From: Variovorax boronicumulans
Lineage (GTDB): Bacteria > Pseudomonadota > Gammaproteobacteria > Burkholderiales > Burkholderiaceae_C
DNA length: 64,000 nt
Assembly: GCF_019352895.1 (NCBI RefSeq)
Contig: NZ_JAAAFX010000014.1
Location: forward strand, 448,790 to 512,789
Reading direction: 5' to 3'
Part shown: positions 35,385 through 44,110 of the stretch, piece by piece
Position numbering within the stretch: the stretch's first letter is position 1
Layout of the letters: each line of letters begins with the position of its first letter
Translations under genes and position numbers: made by a program
The notes under the pieces: generated by a model
Told to the model about the DNA's origin: nothing
Databases searched by the model: none
The model's input: the letters and a program-made list of their open reading frames with translations, nothing else

Positions 35385-36278
35385 TCAGCGTGCCGCGGCG
35401 CGCAGGTCCAGGTCCCAGAGCAGGTCGCCGCCCAGCGCGAAGGTGCGGGCTGCGGGGCGCAGCGCCTCGCCCATCGCATTCGATCGGCGCACCTGCAGGC
35501 CCGGGTACCCGGCACCGATCATCACGGGCGCGACGATCAGGTGCAGCCGGTCGAGGCAGCCCTGGCGCACGAACTGCGACACGGTCACGCCACCTCCCTC
35601 GACGAACAGCAGGTTCAGGCCGCGCGCGTGCAGGGCGGCCACCACGTCCGCCAGTGGCAGCTGGCCGTCCAGCGCGGCGCTGCGCGGCACGGGGATCACC
35701 TGCTGCGTGCCCAGCCGCGCCTCGGCGCGGGCCCGATGCTCGGGCGCGCACACCAGCAGCGTGGGCGCCTGAGCGTCGGTGAACACGCGCGCATCGGCCA
35801 GCACGCGCAGGCCGGGATCGATCAGCACCCGCGTCGGGTGCGGCCCCTCGACGCGGCGGGTCGTGAGTTGCGGGTTGTCCAGGCAGGCGGTGCCGGCCCC
35901 CACGATCACCGCATCGCACAGCGCGCGCAGGCGGTGCACGTGCACCAGGCCCTCGGGGCCGTTGACGAAGCAGGAGTCGCCGTTGTGGGTGGCGATGCAG
36001 CCGTCCAGGCTCTGGCCCAGCTGGCCGATGACCCATCGGGCATGGGCACCGCGGCGGTCGAGCAGCGGCTTGAGCAGCGCGAACAGCGCCTGCGCGGGCG
36101 CATCCCAGTCGCCCTGCAGCGCGTAGCCGTGGCCGTCGGACCAGGCCAGCGGCGCGGGCCCGTCGGGCGCGGCCTCACCCCGGCGCCGGCGCTCGGCGAT
36201 GGCCAGGCACAGCGGCCACAGCGCGGCGACGTCGCCGGGCGCAGCCGAAGGAAGGGAGGGAACGGGCAGGGCGCTCAG
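35385..36278 (-). CDS. RibD C-terminal domain reductase with N-terminal extension
   Basis: This protein of about 297 residues has a RibD-C (pyrimidine deaminase/reductase) domain from about residue 80: RWVIGQLGQSLDGCIATHNGDSCFVNG, LCDAVIVGAGTACLDNPQLTTRRVEG, PTRVLIDPGLRVL, NLLFVEGGGVTVSQFV and DRLHLIVAPVMIGAG. Real RibD proteins have a deaminase domain in front; here there is only an ~80-residue unrelated region. No ATG/GTG/TTG fits well. The best placed start is CTG 36278, eight bases after AGGAG; GTG 36332 is the alternative. It probably reduces a pteridine- or pyrimidine-ribityl-like intermediate with NADPH for the neighbouring operon; this is inference. Confidence 0.82.
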   Translation of the reverse strand: MSALPVPSLPSAAPGDVAALWPLCLAIAERRRRGEAAPDGPAPLAWSDGHGYALQGDWDAPAQALFALLKPLLDRRGAHARWVIGQLGQSLDGCIATHNGDSCFVNGPEGLVHVHRLRALCDAVIVGAGTACLDNPQLTTRRVEGPHPTRVLIDPGLRVLADARVFTDAQAPTLLVCAPEHRARAEARLGTQQVIPVPRSAALDGQLPLADVVAALHARGLNLLFVEGGGVTVSQFVRQGCLDRLHLIVAPVMIGAGYPGLQVRRSNAMGEALRPAARTFALGGDLLWDLDLRAAAR

Positions 36279-36286
36279 AAGATGGA

Positions 36287-36291
36287 CTCCT
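36287..36291 (-). promoter_or_regulatory. Ribosome binding site pointing to a CTG start
   Basis: On the minus strand AGGAG lies eight bases before CTG (36276-36278) in the RibD-C frame. The nearest standard in-frame start, GTG at 36330-36332, is upstream of this site and has no such site of its own. This makes CTG initiation, rare but known, the simplest reading. Confidence 0.45.
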
Positions 36292-36364
36292 GTGATGGTC
36301 TTGCCGCCCCGGCCGCCAGCGGCGGCACCCACGGATGCGGTCGGTCGAAGGCATGCTAGCAGCG

Positions 36365-37225
36365 CTACCAGCGCGGCGTGTAGTACGGATACCCGTCCCC
36401 TTCGCCCGGCGGCACGGTGCCGGGCGCGGCAGCCGTGCCCGCCAGCAGCACGACCGCGATCGCCGCCGCCGCGCAGACGGCCGCGCCGGCGGCGCGCCAC
36501 AGGGGCCGCGCCCAGGGCGGCTGCGCGGCGCGCGGCCAGCGGTCCAGCAGCGGCCCGGCCGCGAAGCCGAGCGCCAGCAGCCCCAGCGCGGCGGCCGGGG
36601 CCTGCGTGAGGCGCAGGGTGGCATGGGCCAGCGCCAGCCAGCCCAGCGCCGCCGCGATGCGGCCGGCCGGCCCGAAGGCGATGCGCGCGCGGGGCCAGAG
36701 CCACAGCGCCGTGGCGGCGACCGCCACGCCCGCGCCCAGTGCCAGTTCGAACAGCAGCAGCGACGCGGACAGCATCGCCACGCCCGCCAGCCCCAGCCCG
36801 GCGACCGCCAGCAGCGCAGGGGCATCGGCGGTGTCGTCACGCGGCTGCAGCACGGCACCCAATACCGCAGTGCCCACCGCCCAGGCCCCCACGCCCGCGA
36901 GCGGTGTGGCTGCGCCCAGCACGAAGAGCATCAGCGCCCAGGCTGCGGCGGCGACCAGCCATTGGGTGCGCAGGCCCGCGCGCAGGGCTTCCAGCGCGGC
37001 GCCCAGCACCGCCGCGCCCAGCATCGCCCATGGCAGCTTGCCGATCAGGCTGCCGGGGTTCGACGGCCAGCCGACCACCCAGGCGCAGGCCACGACCAGC
37101 GCGACGGCGGTGCCCGCGGCGGCCCAGCGCGCGCCGGCCGCCCGGCGCAGCAGGCCGCACAGCAGAAATGCCAGCAGCGCGGGCACGAGCACGCTGCGGA
37201 CGAGGGGGTGGTGCAGAAGGTCCAT
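36365..37225 (-). CDS. Multi-pass membrane protein of unknown function
   Basis: This 286-residue, extremely Ala/Leu/Gly-rich protein has eight to nine hydrophobic helices and ends in a short polar tail (PPGEGDGYPYYTPRW). The start was placed at ATG 37225 (MDLLHHPLVRSVLVPALLAFLL); an ATG at 37258 would add eleven polar residues. No transporter or enzyme motif is visible. It lies upstream of the RibD-C gene in the same direction with an 86-base gap. Confidence 0.7.
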   Translation of the reverse strand: MDLLHHPLVRSVLVPALLAFLLCGLLRRAAGARWAAAGTAVALVVACAWVVGWPSNPGSLIGKLPWAMLGAAVLGAALEALRAGLRTQWLVAAAAWALMLFVLGAATPLAGVGAWAVGTAVLGAVLQPRDDTADAPALLAVAGLGLAGVAMLSASLLLFELALGAGVAVAATALWLWPRARIAFGPAGRIAAALGWLALAHATLRLTQAPAAALGLLALGFAAGPLLDRWPRAAQPPWARPLWRAAGAAVCAAAAIAVVLLAGTAAAPGTVPPGEGDGYPYYTPRW

Positions 37226-37298
37226 GGGGCAGTGCGGGATGCTTTCGCATTCCAGCATGCCCCGGGGGCCGCGGTAAAGGTGCGCGCCGTGCGGCGGC

Positions 37299-38282
37299 TC
37301 ACTCCTTGATGTTGGCGGCCTGCACGATCTTCTGGTTGCGCGCGTACTCGGCCTTGACGAAGGCGCCGAGTTCCGCGGCCGAGCCGCCGCCGGGCAGCGC
37401 GCCCTGTTCCTGCAGCTTGGCGCGCACCTCGGGGTCCTGGAGTACCGCGTTGAGTTCCTGGTTGATGCGCGCGACGATCGCCGGCGGCGTGGCGGCCGGC
37501 GCGAAGATGCCGGTCCAGCTGACCATCGAGTAGCCCTTCAGGCCCGGCATCTCGCCGAAGGTCGGCACGTTGGGCAGCGCGTCGAGCCGCTGGCTGCCGG
37601 TCACGCCCAGCGCCTTCAGGCGGTGGCCGTTGACGTGCGGGATGGCGCTGGTGCTGACCAGCATGGCCAGGTCGACCTGGTTGCCGATCACGTCGGTGGC
37701 GATCTGCGCGCCGCCGCGGTAGGGCACATGGGTCACGAAGATGCCGCCGGTCTGCTTGAGCAGTTCCATCGCCAGCTGCAGCACCGTGCCCACGCCCGAG
37801 GTCGCGTAGCTGTACTGGCCCGGCGCGGCCTTGGCCAGCTTGACGAAGTCGGCGTAGCTCTGCACCGGCAGGCCCGGCCGCGCGACCAGCACCATGGGCG
37901 CGGTGTTGAGCATGCCCACCGGCGCGAGGTCCTTGAGCGGATCGAACTTGAAGGCCGCGGGGTTGATCAGCCTGCCGATGGCGATCGCGCTGTCGGGCCC
38001 GACGACCAGCGTGTAGCCGTCGGGCGCCGCGTTCACCGCCTTGGCCACGCCGATGGCGCCGCCGGCACCGCTCACGTTCTCGATCACCACCGACTGCTTG
38101 AGCCGTTCGCCCAGCCTGGTGGCCACCAGGCGGGTGTTGAAGTCCACGCTGCCGCCGGCCGAATAGGGAACGATCAGCGTGATCGGCCGGCCGCCCGGCC
38201 AGGCGGGCGACTGGGCGAAGGCGTTGCCGCCGATGGCCGCCAGGGCCATCGATGCGAGGAGCAGGGGCTTGAGCGTGGGCAT
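37299..38282 (-). CDS. Bug/TctC family tripartite-type substrate-binding protein
   Basis: This 327-residue periplasmic Bug protein has the signal MPTLKPLLLASMALAAIGGNAFA, then WPGGRPITLIVPYSAGGSVDFNTRLVA, VVIENVSGAGGAIG, APDGYTLVVGPDS, THVPYRGGAQIATDVIGNQVDL and LKGYSMVSWTGIFAP. It starts two bases after the stop of the adenosine deaminase gene, so it is cotranscribed with it. That suggests a purine or purine-derived ligand, but Bug ligands are hard to predict and no tripartite membrane subunits are nearby. Confidence 0.92.
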   Translation of the reverse strand: MPTLKPLLLASMALAAIGGNAFAQSPAWPGGRPITLIVPYSAGGSVDFNTRLVATRLGERLKQSVVIENVSGAGGAIGVAKAVNAAPDGYTLVVGPDSAIAIGRLINPAAFKFDPLKDLAPVGMLNTAPMVLVARPGLPVQSYADFVKLAKAAPGQYSYATSGVGTVLQLAMELLKQTGGIFVTHVPYRGGAQIATDVIGNQVDLAMLVSTSAIPHVNGHRLKALGVTGSQRLDALPNVPTFGEMPGLKGYSMVSWTGIFAPAATPPAIVARINQELNAVLQDPEVRAKLQEQGALPGGGSAAELGAFVKAEYARNQKIVQAANIKE

Positions 38283-38284
38283 GT

Positions 38285-39376
38285 TCAGGTTCCGGAGAGG
38301 GTGGGGGTGTCTTGCTGCAGCCGCGCGCGCAGCGCGTCGAACTCGGCGCTCCATTGGGTGCGCCAGGCGCGCCGCGTCGTGTCGTCGATCCAGGCGCCGT
38401 CGAGGCCGTTGTGCATGAAGCCGCGCAGGTCGTCCAGGCCGAAGCCGAAGTCGCGGACCATCATGGCCCAGGCCTGGGTGGGCGTGACCTGGTGCAGCGT
38501 CGGGTCGTCGGTGTTCGGGTGGATGCGCAGGCCCAGGCCGGGCATGCGCCGGATCGGGTGGTCGAGCGCCCAGCGCTCGGGCGGCAGCGTGCGCAGGTAG
38601 TAGGAGTTGGTCGGCACCACGGTGAACAGCACGCCGCGTTCCGCGCATTCGCGGGCGAAGTCCGGCTGGTCGACCACCGTGTAGCCGTGGTCGATGCGGT
38701 CCACCTGGAGCAGGTCCAGCGCGGTGCGCACGTTGGTCCAGGGCGTGCCGAACTCGCCCGCGTGGGCGGTGGTCCGCAGGCCGGCGCGGCGCGCGTTTCG
38801 ATACGCCTGCACGAAGAGCTCGGGCGGCCGGTCGTTCTCGCGGTAGTCGATGCCGATGCCGATCACCTCCTCGCAGCGCTGCGCCGTGACCCAGTCCACC
38901 ATCTCGACCGCGGCCTCGGGCGTGGCCTCGCGGTCGATCGCCGCGATCAGGCGCCCGACGATGCCGAACTGGCGCTGGGCATCGTGGATGGCGCGCACGA
39001 TCGCCTGCTGGGCCGCGGCGTAGCCGATGCCCGAGGCATGCACGGTGCCGGTGGGGTTCCAGCAGAACTCGCTGTAGCGCACGTTGTGGGCGGCCGCGTC
39101 CTCGAGGTACTCGCGCGTGATCCGGTACAGGTCCTCGGCGCTGCGGATCAGCTGGGCGTCGAGCGCGCGCAGCACGCGCAGCACACCGACCGGCTTTTCG
39201 CCGCGCGTGTAGAAGGCTTCGACCTCGTCCTCGGCCAGCGGCATGCCGGCCTGGCGGTTGAGCGCCGCGAAGGTGGCGTGCCGCACCGTGCCGAACAGAT
39301 GGCAGTGCAGCTCGACCTTCGGGATCGCGTGCAGGAAGGATTCGAGCGCAGGCGGAAGAGGGGAGGTGGAGCGCAT
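38285..39376 (-). CDS. add: Adenosine deaminase family protein
   Basis: This 363-residue zinc amidohydrolase of the adenosine/adenine deaminase family has the metal pair H24/H26 in KVELHCHLFG. HAGEFG near residue 209 and the IDHGYTV histidine supply the third ligand and the catalytic residues, and HPNTDDP the last metal-binding Asp. LHCHL rather than LHxHLDG and NTDDP rather than STDDP are variations seen in nucleoside-degrading and adenine-deaminase-like members, so the true base may not be adenosine. It is first in an operon with the Bug protein gene and divergent from a LysR regulator. Confidence 0.85.
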   Translation of the reverse strand: MRSTSPLPPALESFLHAIPKVELHCHLFGTVRHATFAALNRQAGMPLAEDEVEAFYTRGEKPVGVLRVLRALDAQLIRSAEDLYRITREYLEDAAAHNVRYSEFCWNPTGTVHASGIGYAAAQQAIVRAIHDAQRQFGIVGRLIAAIDREATPEAAVEMVDWVTAQRCEEVIGIGIDYRENDRPPELFVQAYRNARRAGLRTTAHAGEFGTPWTNVRTALDLLQVDRIDHGYTVVDQPDFARECAERGVLFTVVPTNSYYLRTLPPERWALDHPIRRMPGLGLRIHPNTDDPTLHQVTPTQAWAMMVRDFGFGLDDLRGFMHNGLDGAWIDDTTRRAWRTQWSAEFDALRARLQQDTPTLSGT

Positions 39377-39415
39377 GCGGCGCAGTCTAGGGAAGAAGGG
39401 GGGATAAGAAAAATT

Positions 39416-39434
39416 TCAAATATCTATAATTTGA
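39416..39434. promoter_or_regulatory. LysR-type operator candidate
   Basis: TCAAAT (39416-39421) and ATTTGA (39429-39434) form a perfect six-base inverted repeat with a seven-base AT-rich centre. It lies between the divergent deaminase (start 39376) and LysR (start 39457) genes. It fits the LysR box rule (T-N11-A with dyad symmetry) and stands out in this GC-rich DNA. It is most likely the site for the LysR protein next to it. Confidence 0.65.
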
Positions 39435-39456
39435 TTCAGCCAATGAATAACCAGCC

Positions 39457-40401
39457 ATGACTTCTTCGGCCCTGCGCGCGCTGACCCTGCGTCAGCTCCA
39501 GTTCTTCTCGGTGCTGGTGCAGGAGGGTCAGTTCGGGCGCGCCGCGCGCCGGCTGTCGATCACCCAGCCCGCGCTGAGCAATGCCATCAAGCAGATGGAG
39601 AAGCTGCTCGGCGCCGAACTGCTGACCCGCTCCACGCACCGGCTGGAACTCACACCGGTCGGCGCCGAGGTGCTGGCGCGCACCGACTTCCTGGTCAACA
39701 CGCTGGAGGTGGTGCTGCACGACATCGAGAGCACGGTGCAGCGCGGCCGGGCCTATGTGCGCGTGGGCGTCATCCCCTCGGCCAGTGCCAGGGTCGCGGC
39801 CGCGGTGGCGGATTTCGTGCGCGACGCGCCGCAGGCGGTCGAGTTCGCCTGGCGCGATGCGCCGTCGACCACGCTGGTGACCGAGGTGCGCGGCGGCCAG
39901 CTCGACATGGCGGTGGTCGCCATCACCGAGCCGCCCGGCGGCCTGGCCTGCGTCGATCTGTTCCGCGACCCGCTGGTGCTGGTGGTGCGCCACGACCATC
40001 CGCTCGCGCAGGCGGGCGAGGTGAACTGGGAGGCCATCGGCCGCGAGCGGCTGGTGCTGTTCGAGAGCGGCAGCATGCCGGCCCTGGGCGACCCGGCGCG
40101 CGCCCAGTTCGCGCAGGGCGCCGAGCCCTACCGCGTCAGCTATTCCGAGACGCTCTACGCGCTGGTGCGCGGCGGGCTCGCGCTGGGCCTGATGCCGCAG
40201 CTCTACACCTCCTCGCTGCGCGACCCCGAACTGGTGGTGCTGTCGCTCGCGAAGCCGCGCATCGAGCGGCGCGTGGTGCTGGTCTACCAGCCGGGGCCCA
40301 CGCGCAACGTGGTGGCGCAGGAACTGATCGCCTGCCTCGCGCAGCGCCTGCCGATGCCGGGCAAGGCGCCCAGGCGCCGGGTCTCGCGCGCGCGCCGCTA
40401 G
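39457..40401 (+). CDS. LysR family transcriptional regulator
   Basis: This 314-residue LysR protein has its HTH at about residues 9-68 (LTLRQLQFFSVLVQEGQFGRAARRLSITQPALSNAIKQMEKLLG) and a normal effector domain (RVGVIPSASARVAAAV, LDMAVVAI, RGGLALGLMPQLY). The C-terminus is arginine-rich. It is divergent from the adenosine deaminase/Bug operon, with a clean LysR-type inverted repeat in the 80-base gap, so this operon is its probable target. Confidence 0.92.
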   Translation: MTSSALRALTLRQLQFFSVLVQEGQFGRAARRLSITQPALSNAIKQMEKLLGAELLTRSTHRLELTPVGAEVLARTDFLVNTLEVVLHDIESTVQRGRAYVRVGVIPSASARVAAAVADFVRDAPQAVEFAWRDAPSTTLVTEVRGGQLDMAVVAITEPPGGLACVDLFRDPLVLVVRHDHPLAQAGEVNWEAIGRERLVLFESGSMPALGDPARAQFAQGAEPYRVSYSETLYALVRGGLALGLMPQLYTSSLRDPELVVLSLAKPRIERRVVLVYQPGPTRNVVAQELIACLAQRLPMPGKAPRRRVSRARR

Positions 40402-40472
40402 CGGCCGGCCAAAGGAGGGCGGTCCACCCGGCTACAGTGGCGTCCCTTCGTCAAGACAACAAAGAGAGAACC

Positions 40473-41975
40473 ATGGAACTGCAGGCAGGGACGACCGCCG
40501 ACGGGCAAGACACACCGCCCGGGAACCGGGGGCTGCATCGCGTGCTCAAGGCCCGGCACCTGTCGATGATCGCCGTGGGCGGATCGATCGGCACCGGCCT
40601 CTTCGTCGCCTCGGGCGCGACCATCTCGCAGGCCGGCCCGGGCGGCGCGCTGCTGGCCTATGCGGTGGTCGGCCTGATGGTCTATTTCCTCATGACCAGC
40701 CTCGGCGAGCTGGCCGCGTTCATGCCCGTGTCGGGCTCCTTCGCCACCTATGGCGCGCGCTATGTCGACGAGGGCTTCGGCTTCGCGATCGGCTGGAACT
40801 ACTGGTACAACTGGGCCGTGACCATCGCGGTCGACCTGGTGGCCGCGCAGCTGGTGATGGCCTACTGGTTTCCCGACGTGCCGGGCGTGCTCTGGAGCGC
40901 GCTGTTCCTGGCGCTGATGTTCGGGCTCAACGCGATCTCGGTGCGCGGCTTTGCCGAGGCCGAGTATTGGTTCGCGGCGATCAAGGTCCTGACCGTGATC
41001 GTCTTCATCGGCCTGGGCACGCTGATGATCTTCGGCATCCTGCGCGGCGGCTCGCCCCAGGGCTTCATGGGCAACCTCGCCAACTGGGGCCTCGGCGACG
41101 CGCCCTTCGTCGGCGGTTTCGCGGCGCTGATCGGCGTGGCCATGATCGTCGGCTTCTCCTTCCAGGGCACCGAGCTCATCGGCATCGCGGCCGGCGAATC
41201 GGAAGACCCGGCACGCAACATCCCGCGCGCGGTGCGGCAGGTGTTCTGGCGCATCCTGCTGTTCTACGTGCTCGCCATTGGCGTCATCAGCCTGCTGATC
41301 CCCTACACCGATCCGAAGCTGCTCAAGAACGAGGTGGGCGACATCAGCCTGAGCCCCTTCACGCTGGTGTTCGAGCGCGCCGGCCTGCTGTCGGCCGCGG
41401 CGCTGATGAACGCGGTGGTGCTGACCTCGGTGCTGTCGGCGGGCAACTCGGGCATGTACGCCTCCACCCGCATGCTCTACACGCTGGCGGTCGAAGGCAA
41501 GGCGCCGCGCATCTTCGCGCGCGTCACGGCCAACGGCGTGCCGCGCATGGCGCTGTGGGCCACGGCGGTGGTGGCGGGCCTGTGCTTCTTCAGCTTCGTG
41601 TTCAGCCCGCAGAAGGTCTACATCTGGCTGCTCAACGCCTCGGGCATGACCGGCTTCATCGCCTGGCTGGGCATCGCGCTGAGCCACTACCGCTTCCGCA
41701 AGGGCTACGCGGCGCAGGGCCTCGACCTGGGCGCGCTGCCCTACCGCGCGGGCCTGTTCCCGCTCGGGCCGGTGTTCGCCTTCCTGCTGTGCCTGGTGAT
41801 CACGCTGGGCCAGAACTACCAGGCCTTCCTCAACGGCCGCATCGACTGGGCCGGCGTGGTCGCGACCTACATCGGCCTGCCGCTGTTCTTCGCGATCTGG
41901 CTGGGCTACCGGCTGGTGCGCGGCGGCGGCATCGTGCGCTACCGGGACATGAAGTTTCCGGCGCCGAAGTTCTGA
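40473..41975 (+). CDS. lysP: Lysine-specific permease LysP (APC family)
   Basis: This 500-residue amino acid:proton symporter of the APC family has twelve membrane helices. The sequence follows E. coli LysP closely over long stretches: KARHLSMIAVGGSIGTGLFV, MVYFLMTSLGELAAFMPVSG, GWNYWYNWAVTIAVDLVAAQ, IVGFSFQGTELIGIAAGESE, IPRAVRQVFWRILLFYVLAI and SGMYASTRMLYTLAVEGKAP. This makes the assignment firm. The N-terminal ~25 residues are polar. The gene stands alone, with ATG 40473 preceded by AAGAGAGAA. LysP in other bacteria also senses lysine for CadC; no such partner is seen here. Confidence 0.93.
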   Translation: MELQAGTTADGQDTPPGNRGLHRVLKARHLSMIAVGGSIGTGLFVASGATISQAGPGGALLAYAVVGLMVYFLMTSLGELAAFMPVSGSFATYGARYVDEGFGFAIGWNYWYNWAVTIAVDLVAAQLVMAYWFPDVPGVLWSALFLALMFGLNAISVRGFAEAEYWFAAIKVLTVIVFIGLGTLMIFGILRGGSPQGFMGNLANWGLGDAPFVGGFAALIGVAMIVGFSFQGTELIGIAAGESEDPARNIPRAVRQVFWRILLFYVLAIGVISLLIPYTDPKLLKNEVGDISLSPFTLVFERAGLLSAAALMNAVVLTSVLSAGNSGMYASTRMLYTLAVEGKAPRIFARVTANGVPRMALWATAVVAGLCFFSFVFSPQKVYIWLLNASGMTGFIAWLGIALSHYRFRKGYAAQGLDLGALPYRAGLFPLGPVFAFLLCLVITLGQNYQAFLNGRIDWAGVVATYIGLPLFFAIWLGYRLVRGGGIVRYRDMKFPAPKF

Positions 41976-42027
41976 GTCCGGCGCGTCGCCCGGCCGCTGC
42001 ACAATCGCCTTCCCATCCACTGTGCCC

Positions 42028-42495
42028 ATGCCCTCCGTGACCGGACCTGACGCCCCCTCCCACACGCTCATCCGCACCATGACCATCGACGACTACGACG
42101 ATGTGATCGCCCTGATGAAGCAGACGCCCGGCATCTCATTGCGCGACGCCGACTCGCTCGCCGCCACCGAGCGCTACCTGCAGCGCAATCCGGGCCTGAG
42201 CTTCGTTGCCGTGGCATCGGGTGCCGTGGTCGGCTGCGTGATGTGCGGGCACGACGGCCGCCGCGGCTATCTGCAGCACCTGCTGGTGCAGCCGGCCCAC
42301 CGTCGCGCCGGCATCGCCTCGGCGCTGGTCGAACGCTGCCTGGCCGGCCTCGCGTCGCTGGGCATCCTCAAGACGCACATCGACGTGTTACAGACCAATG
42401 CGCTGGCCCAGCAGTACTGGGCCGGCAAGGGATGGAAGCTGCGCACCGACATCCACCGCTACTCGTTCACGCGCTCGGGCGACGCGAACGCCTGA
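42028..42495 (+). CDS. GNAT family N-acetyltransferase
   Basis: This 155-residue acetyltransferase fold has its CoA-binding motif A as YLQHLLVQPAHRRAGIASALVERCLAGL (R/Q-x-x-G-x-A at about 90-95), followed by ILKTHIDVLQTNALAQQYWAGKGWKL. It probably starts at ATG 42028; GTG 42022 is an in-frame alternative. It follows lysP by 52 bases in the same direction. The substrate is unknown. Confidence 0.88.
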   Translation: MPSVTGPDAPSHTLIRTMTIDDYDDVIALMKQTPGISLRDADSLAATERYLQRNPGLSFVAVASGAVVGCVMCGHDGRRGYLQHLLVQPAHRRAGIASALVERCLAGLASLGILKTHIDVLQTNALAQQYWAGKGWKLRTDIHRYSFTRSGDANA

Positions 42496-42513
42496 GCCGG
42501 GGCGCGGCTCCGG

Positions 42514-43077
42514 CTAGCGATCGCTGGCCAGCAGCCCGTAGAGCGCCGAGTCGGACACCACGCCGTCGATCTCCCAGCGCTGGCGCAGCAGGCCTTCGCG
42601 GCGGAAGCCCAGCCGTTCGAGCGCCTGGGCCGAAGCGCCGTTGTCGGGGTCGATCTCGGCCTCGATGCGGCGCAGGCCGAGCCGTTCGAAGCCATGGGCG
42701 ATGAGCGCGTGGCCCGCCTCGGCGATGTAGCCCTTGCCCCAGTGGCTGCGGCCGATGCCGAAGCCGATCTCGGCCCGCCTGGAGGCCTTGTCGATGGCGA
42801 AGAGCATGCATTTTCCGATCGGTGGGTCCCCGCCCTTCAGGCAGATGCCCAGCGTGAGCGCGGCCTGGCGGTCCATCTCCTCGCGGCGCTCCGCGATGAA
42901 GCGCGCCGCGATGTCGACCGAGGGCCAGGGCGGGGTGTTCCAGTACTTCATGACCTCGGGGTCGGAGAAGATGGCGAACAGCGCATCGGCATCTGCGGCG
43001 GCCAGCGGCCGCAGCGCGAGGCGTTCGGTGGCGATGTGCGGAAGGAAAGGGTTGTCTTGCGGGGCAGGAGATTTCAT
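42514..43077 (-). CDS. GNAT family N-acetyltransferase, RimJ/RimL type
   Basis: This 187-residue acetyltransferase of the RimJ/RimL (Acetyltransf_3) group shows TERLALRPLAAADADALFAIFSDPEVMKYW near the N-terminus, then AEIGFGIGRSHWGKGYIAEAGHALIAHGFERLG with the CoA loop, and the C-terminal ASAQALERLGFRREGLLRQR. It may acetylate a protein N-terminus or a small amine. It is unrelated in sequence to the convergent GNAT gene ending at 42495. Confidence 0.89.
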   Translation of the reverse strand: MKSPAPQDNPFLPHIATERLALRPLAAADADALFAIFSDPEVMKYWNTPPWPSVDIAARFIAERREEMDRQAALTLGICLKGGDPPIGKCMLFAIDKASRRAEIGFGIGRSHWGKGYIAEAGHALIAHGFERLGLRRIEAEIDPDNGASAQALERLGFRREGLLRQRWEIDGVVSDSALYGLLASDR

Positions 43078-43262
43078 CGGCGCGCAAGGCTACAGGAGCG
43101 AGGCGCCGAAGACCTGACCTTCGGCCTACGGATTGCCGGCCCATGGGCGGCAGCGCTTGCCCCGCCTGTCTGTTCCGTCTATCGAAAGTCGATTTGATTC
43201 CTTGGCCTCCCGGCGCGGAAGTGAAACAGTGCGCTCCCTCTTCACAACGCCTGGGTCCTTTC

Positions 43263-44093
43263 ATGCAGACGCCTCTTCTGGCCAGCCGTCGCCGGCTGCT
43301 TCTCCATTCCGTCCTCTCCACCGCGGCCCTGGCGGCCGGGCTCGCGGGGCCGGGCATCGCATCGGCGCAGGCGAGCAAGCCCCTGCGCATCGGCCTGGCC
43401 GCGAGCCCGGCCAACGACGCCGTGAAGCTGATCGCCAGGAAGATCGAAGCCGAAGGCATCAAGGTCGAGATCATCGAGTTCAACGACTGGGTCACGCCCA
43501 ACACCGCGCTGGCCGAAGGCGCGATCGACGTCAACTACTTCCAGCACATCCCCTTCCTGGAGAACGTCAAGTCGGCCAAGGGCTACGACCTCAAGGCCGT
43601 CGCGCCCGGCTACATCACCTGGCTCGGCATCTACTCCGACCGCGTCAAGCGGCTGGAGGACGTCAAGCAGGGCGCCACCGTGTCCTTCGCCAACGACCCG
43701 GTCAACACTGGCCGGGCGCTGCGCATGCTCGACGACGTGGGCCTGATCAAGCTGCGCGACGGTTCCGATTTCCGCGCCACCGTGACCGACGTGATCGGCA
43801 ACCCGAAGCAACTCAAGCTGGTGCCGGTGGAGGCGCAGCACGTGGCGCGCGCACTGGGCGACGTGGACCTGGGCGTGACCTTCCCGTCCTTCATCAAGCT
43901 CGCGGGCAAGGACCCGAACGGCGCGATCGTCTACCAAAAGCCTTCGACGCTCTACGCCATCCACTGGGTGACGCGCACGGCCGATGCGAACGACCCGCGC
44001 GTCAAGCGCTTCATCGCGCTCTACAACAGCACGCCCGAGGTCAAGGAAATCCTGCGCAAGCAGTACGGCGAGCTGATCGCCTTCGGCTGGTGA
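43263..44093 (+). CDS. MetQ/NlpA family substrate-binding protein
   Basis: This 276-residue periplasmic protein of the NlpA/MetQ family starts with a Tat-like signal (LASRRRLLLHSVLSTAALAAGLAGPGIASA). Core features are IGLAASPANDAVKLIARKIEAEG, EFNDWVTPNTALAEGAIDVNYFQHIPFLENVK, the family's YFQH(I/R)PFL signature, and VSFANDPVNTGRAL. MetQ proteins bind methionine and analogues, but MetN and MetI genes are not adjacent. It leads an operon with a DszA-type monooxygenase and a helical diiron-like protein, so its ligand may be another organosulfur compound. Confidence 0.9.
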   Translation: MQTPLLASRRRLLLHSVLSTAALAAGLAGPGIASAQASKPLRIGLAASPANDAVKLIARKIEAEGIKVEIIEFNDWVTPNTALAEGAIDVNYFQHIPFLENVKSAKGYDLKAVAPGYITWLGIYSDRVKRLEDVKQGATVSFANDPVNTGRALRMLDDVGLIKLRDGSDFRATVTDVIGNPKQLKLVPVEAQHVARALGDVDLGVTFPSFIKLAGKDPNGAIVYQKPSTLYAIHWVTRTADANDPRVKRFIALYNSTPEVKEILRKQYGELIAFGW

Positions 44094-44110
44094 GCGGAAG
44101 CGGCACGCCC

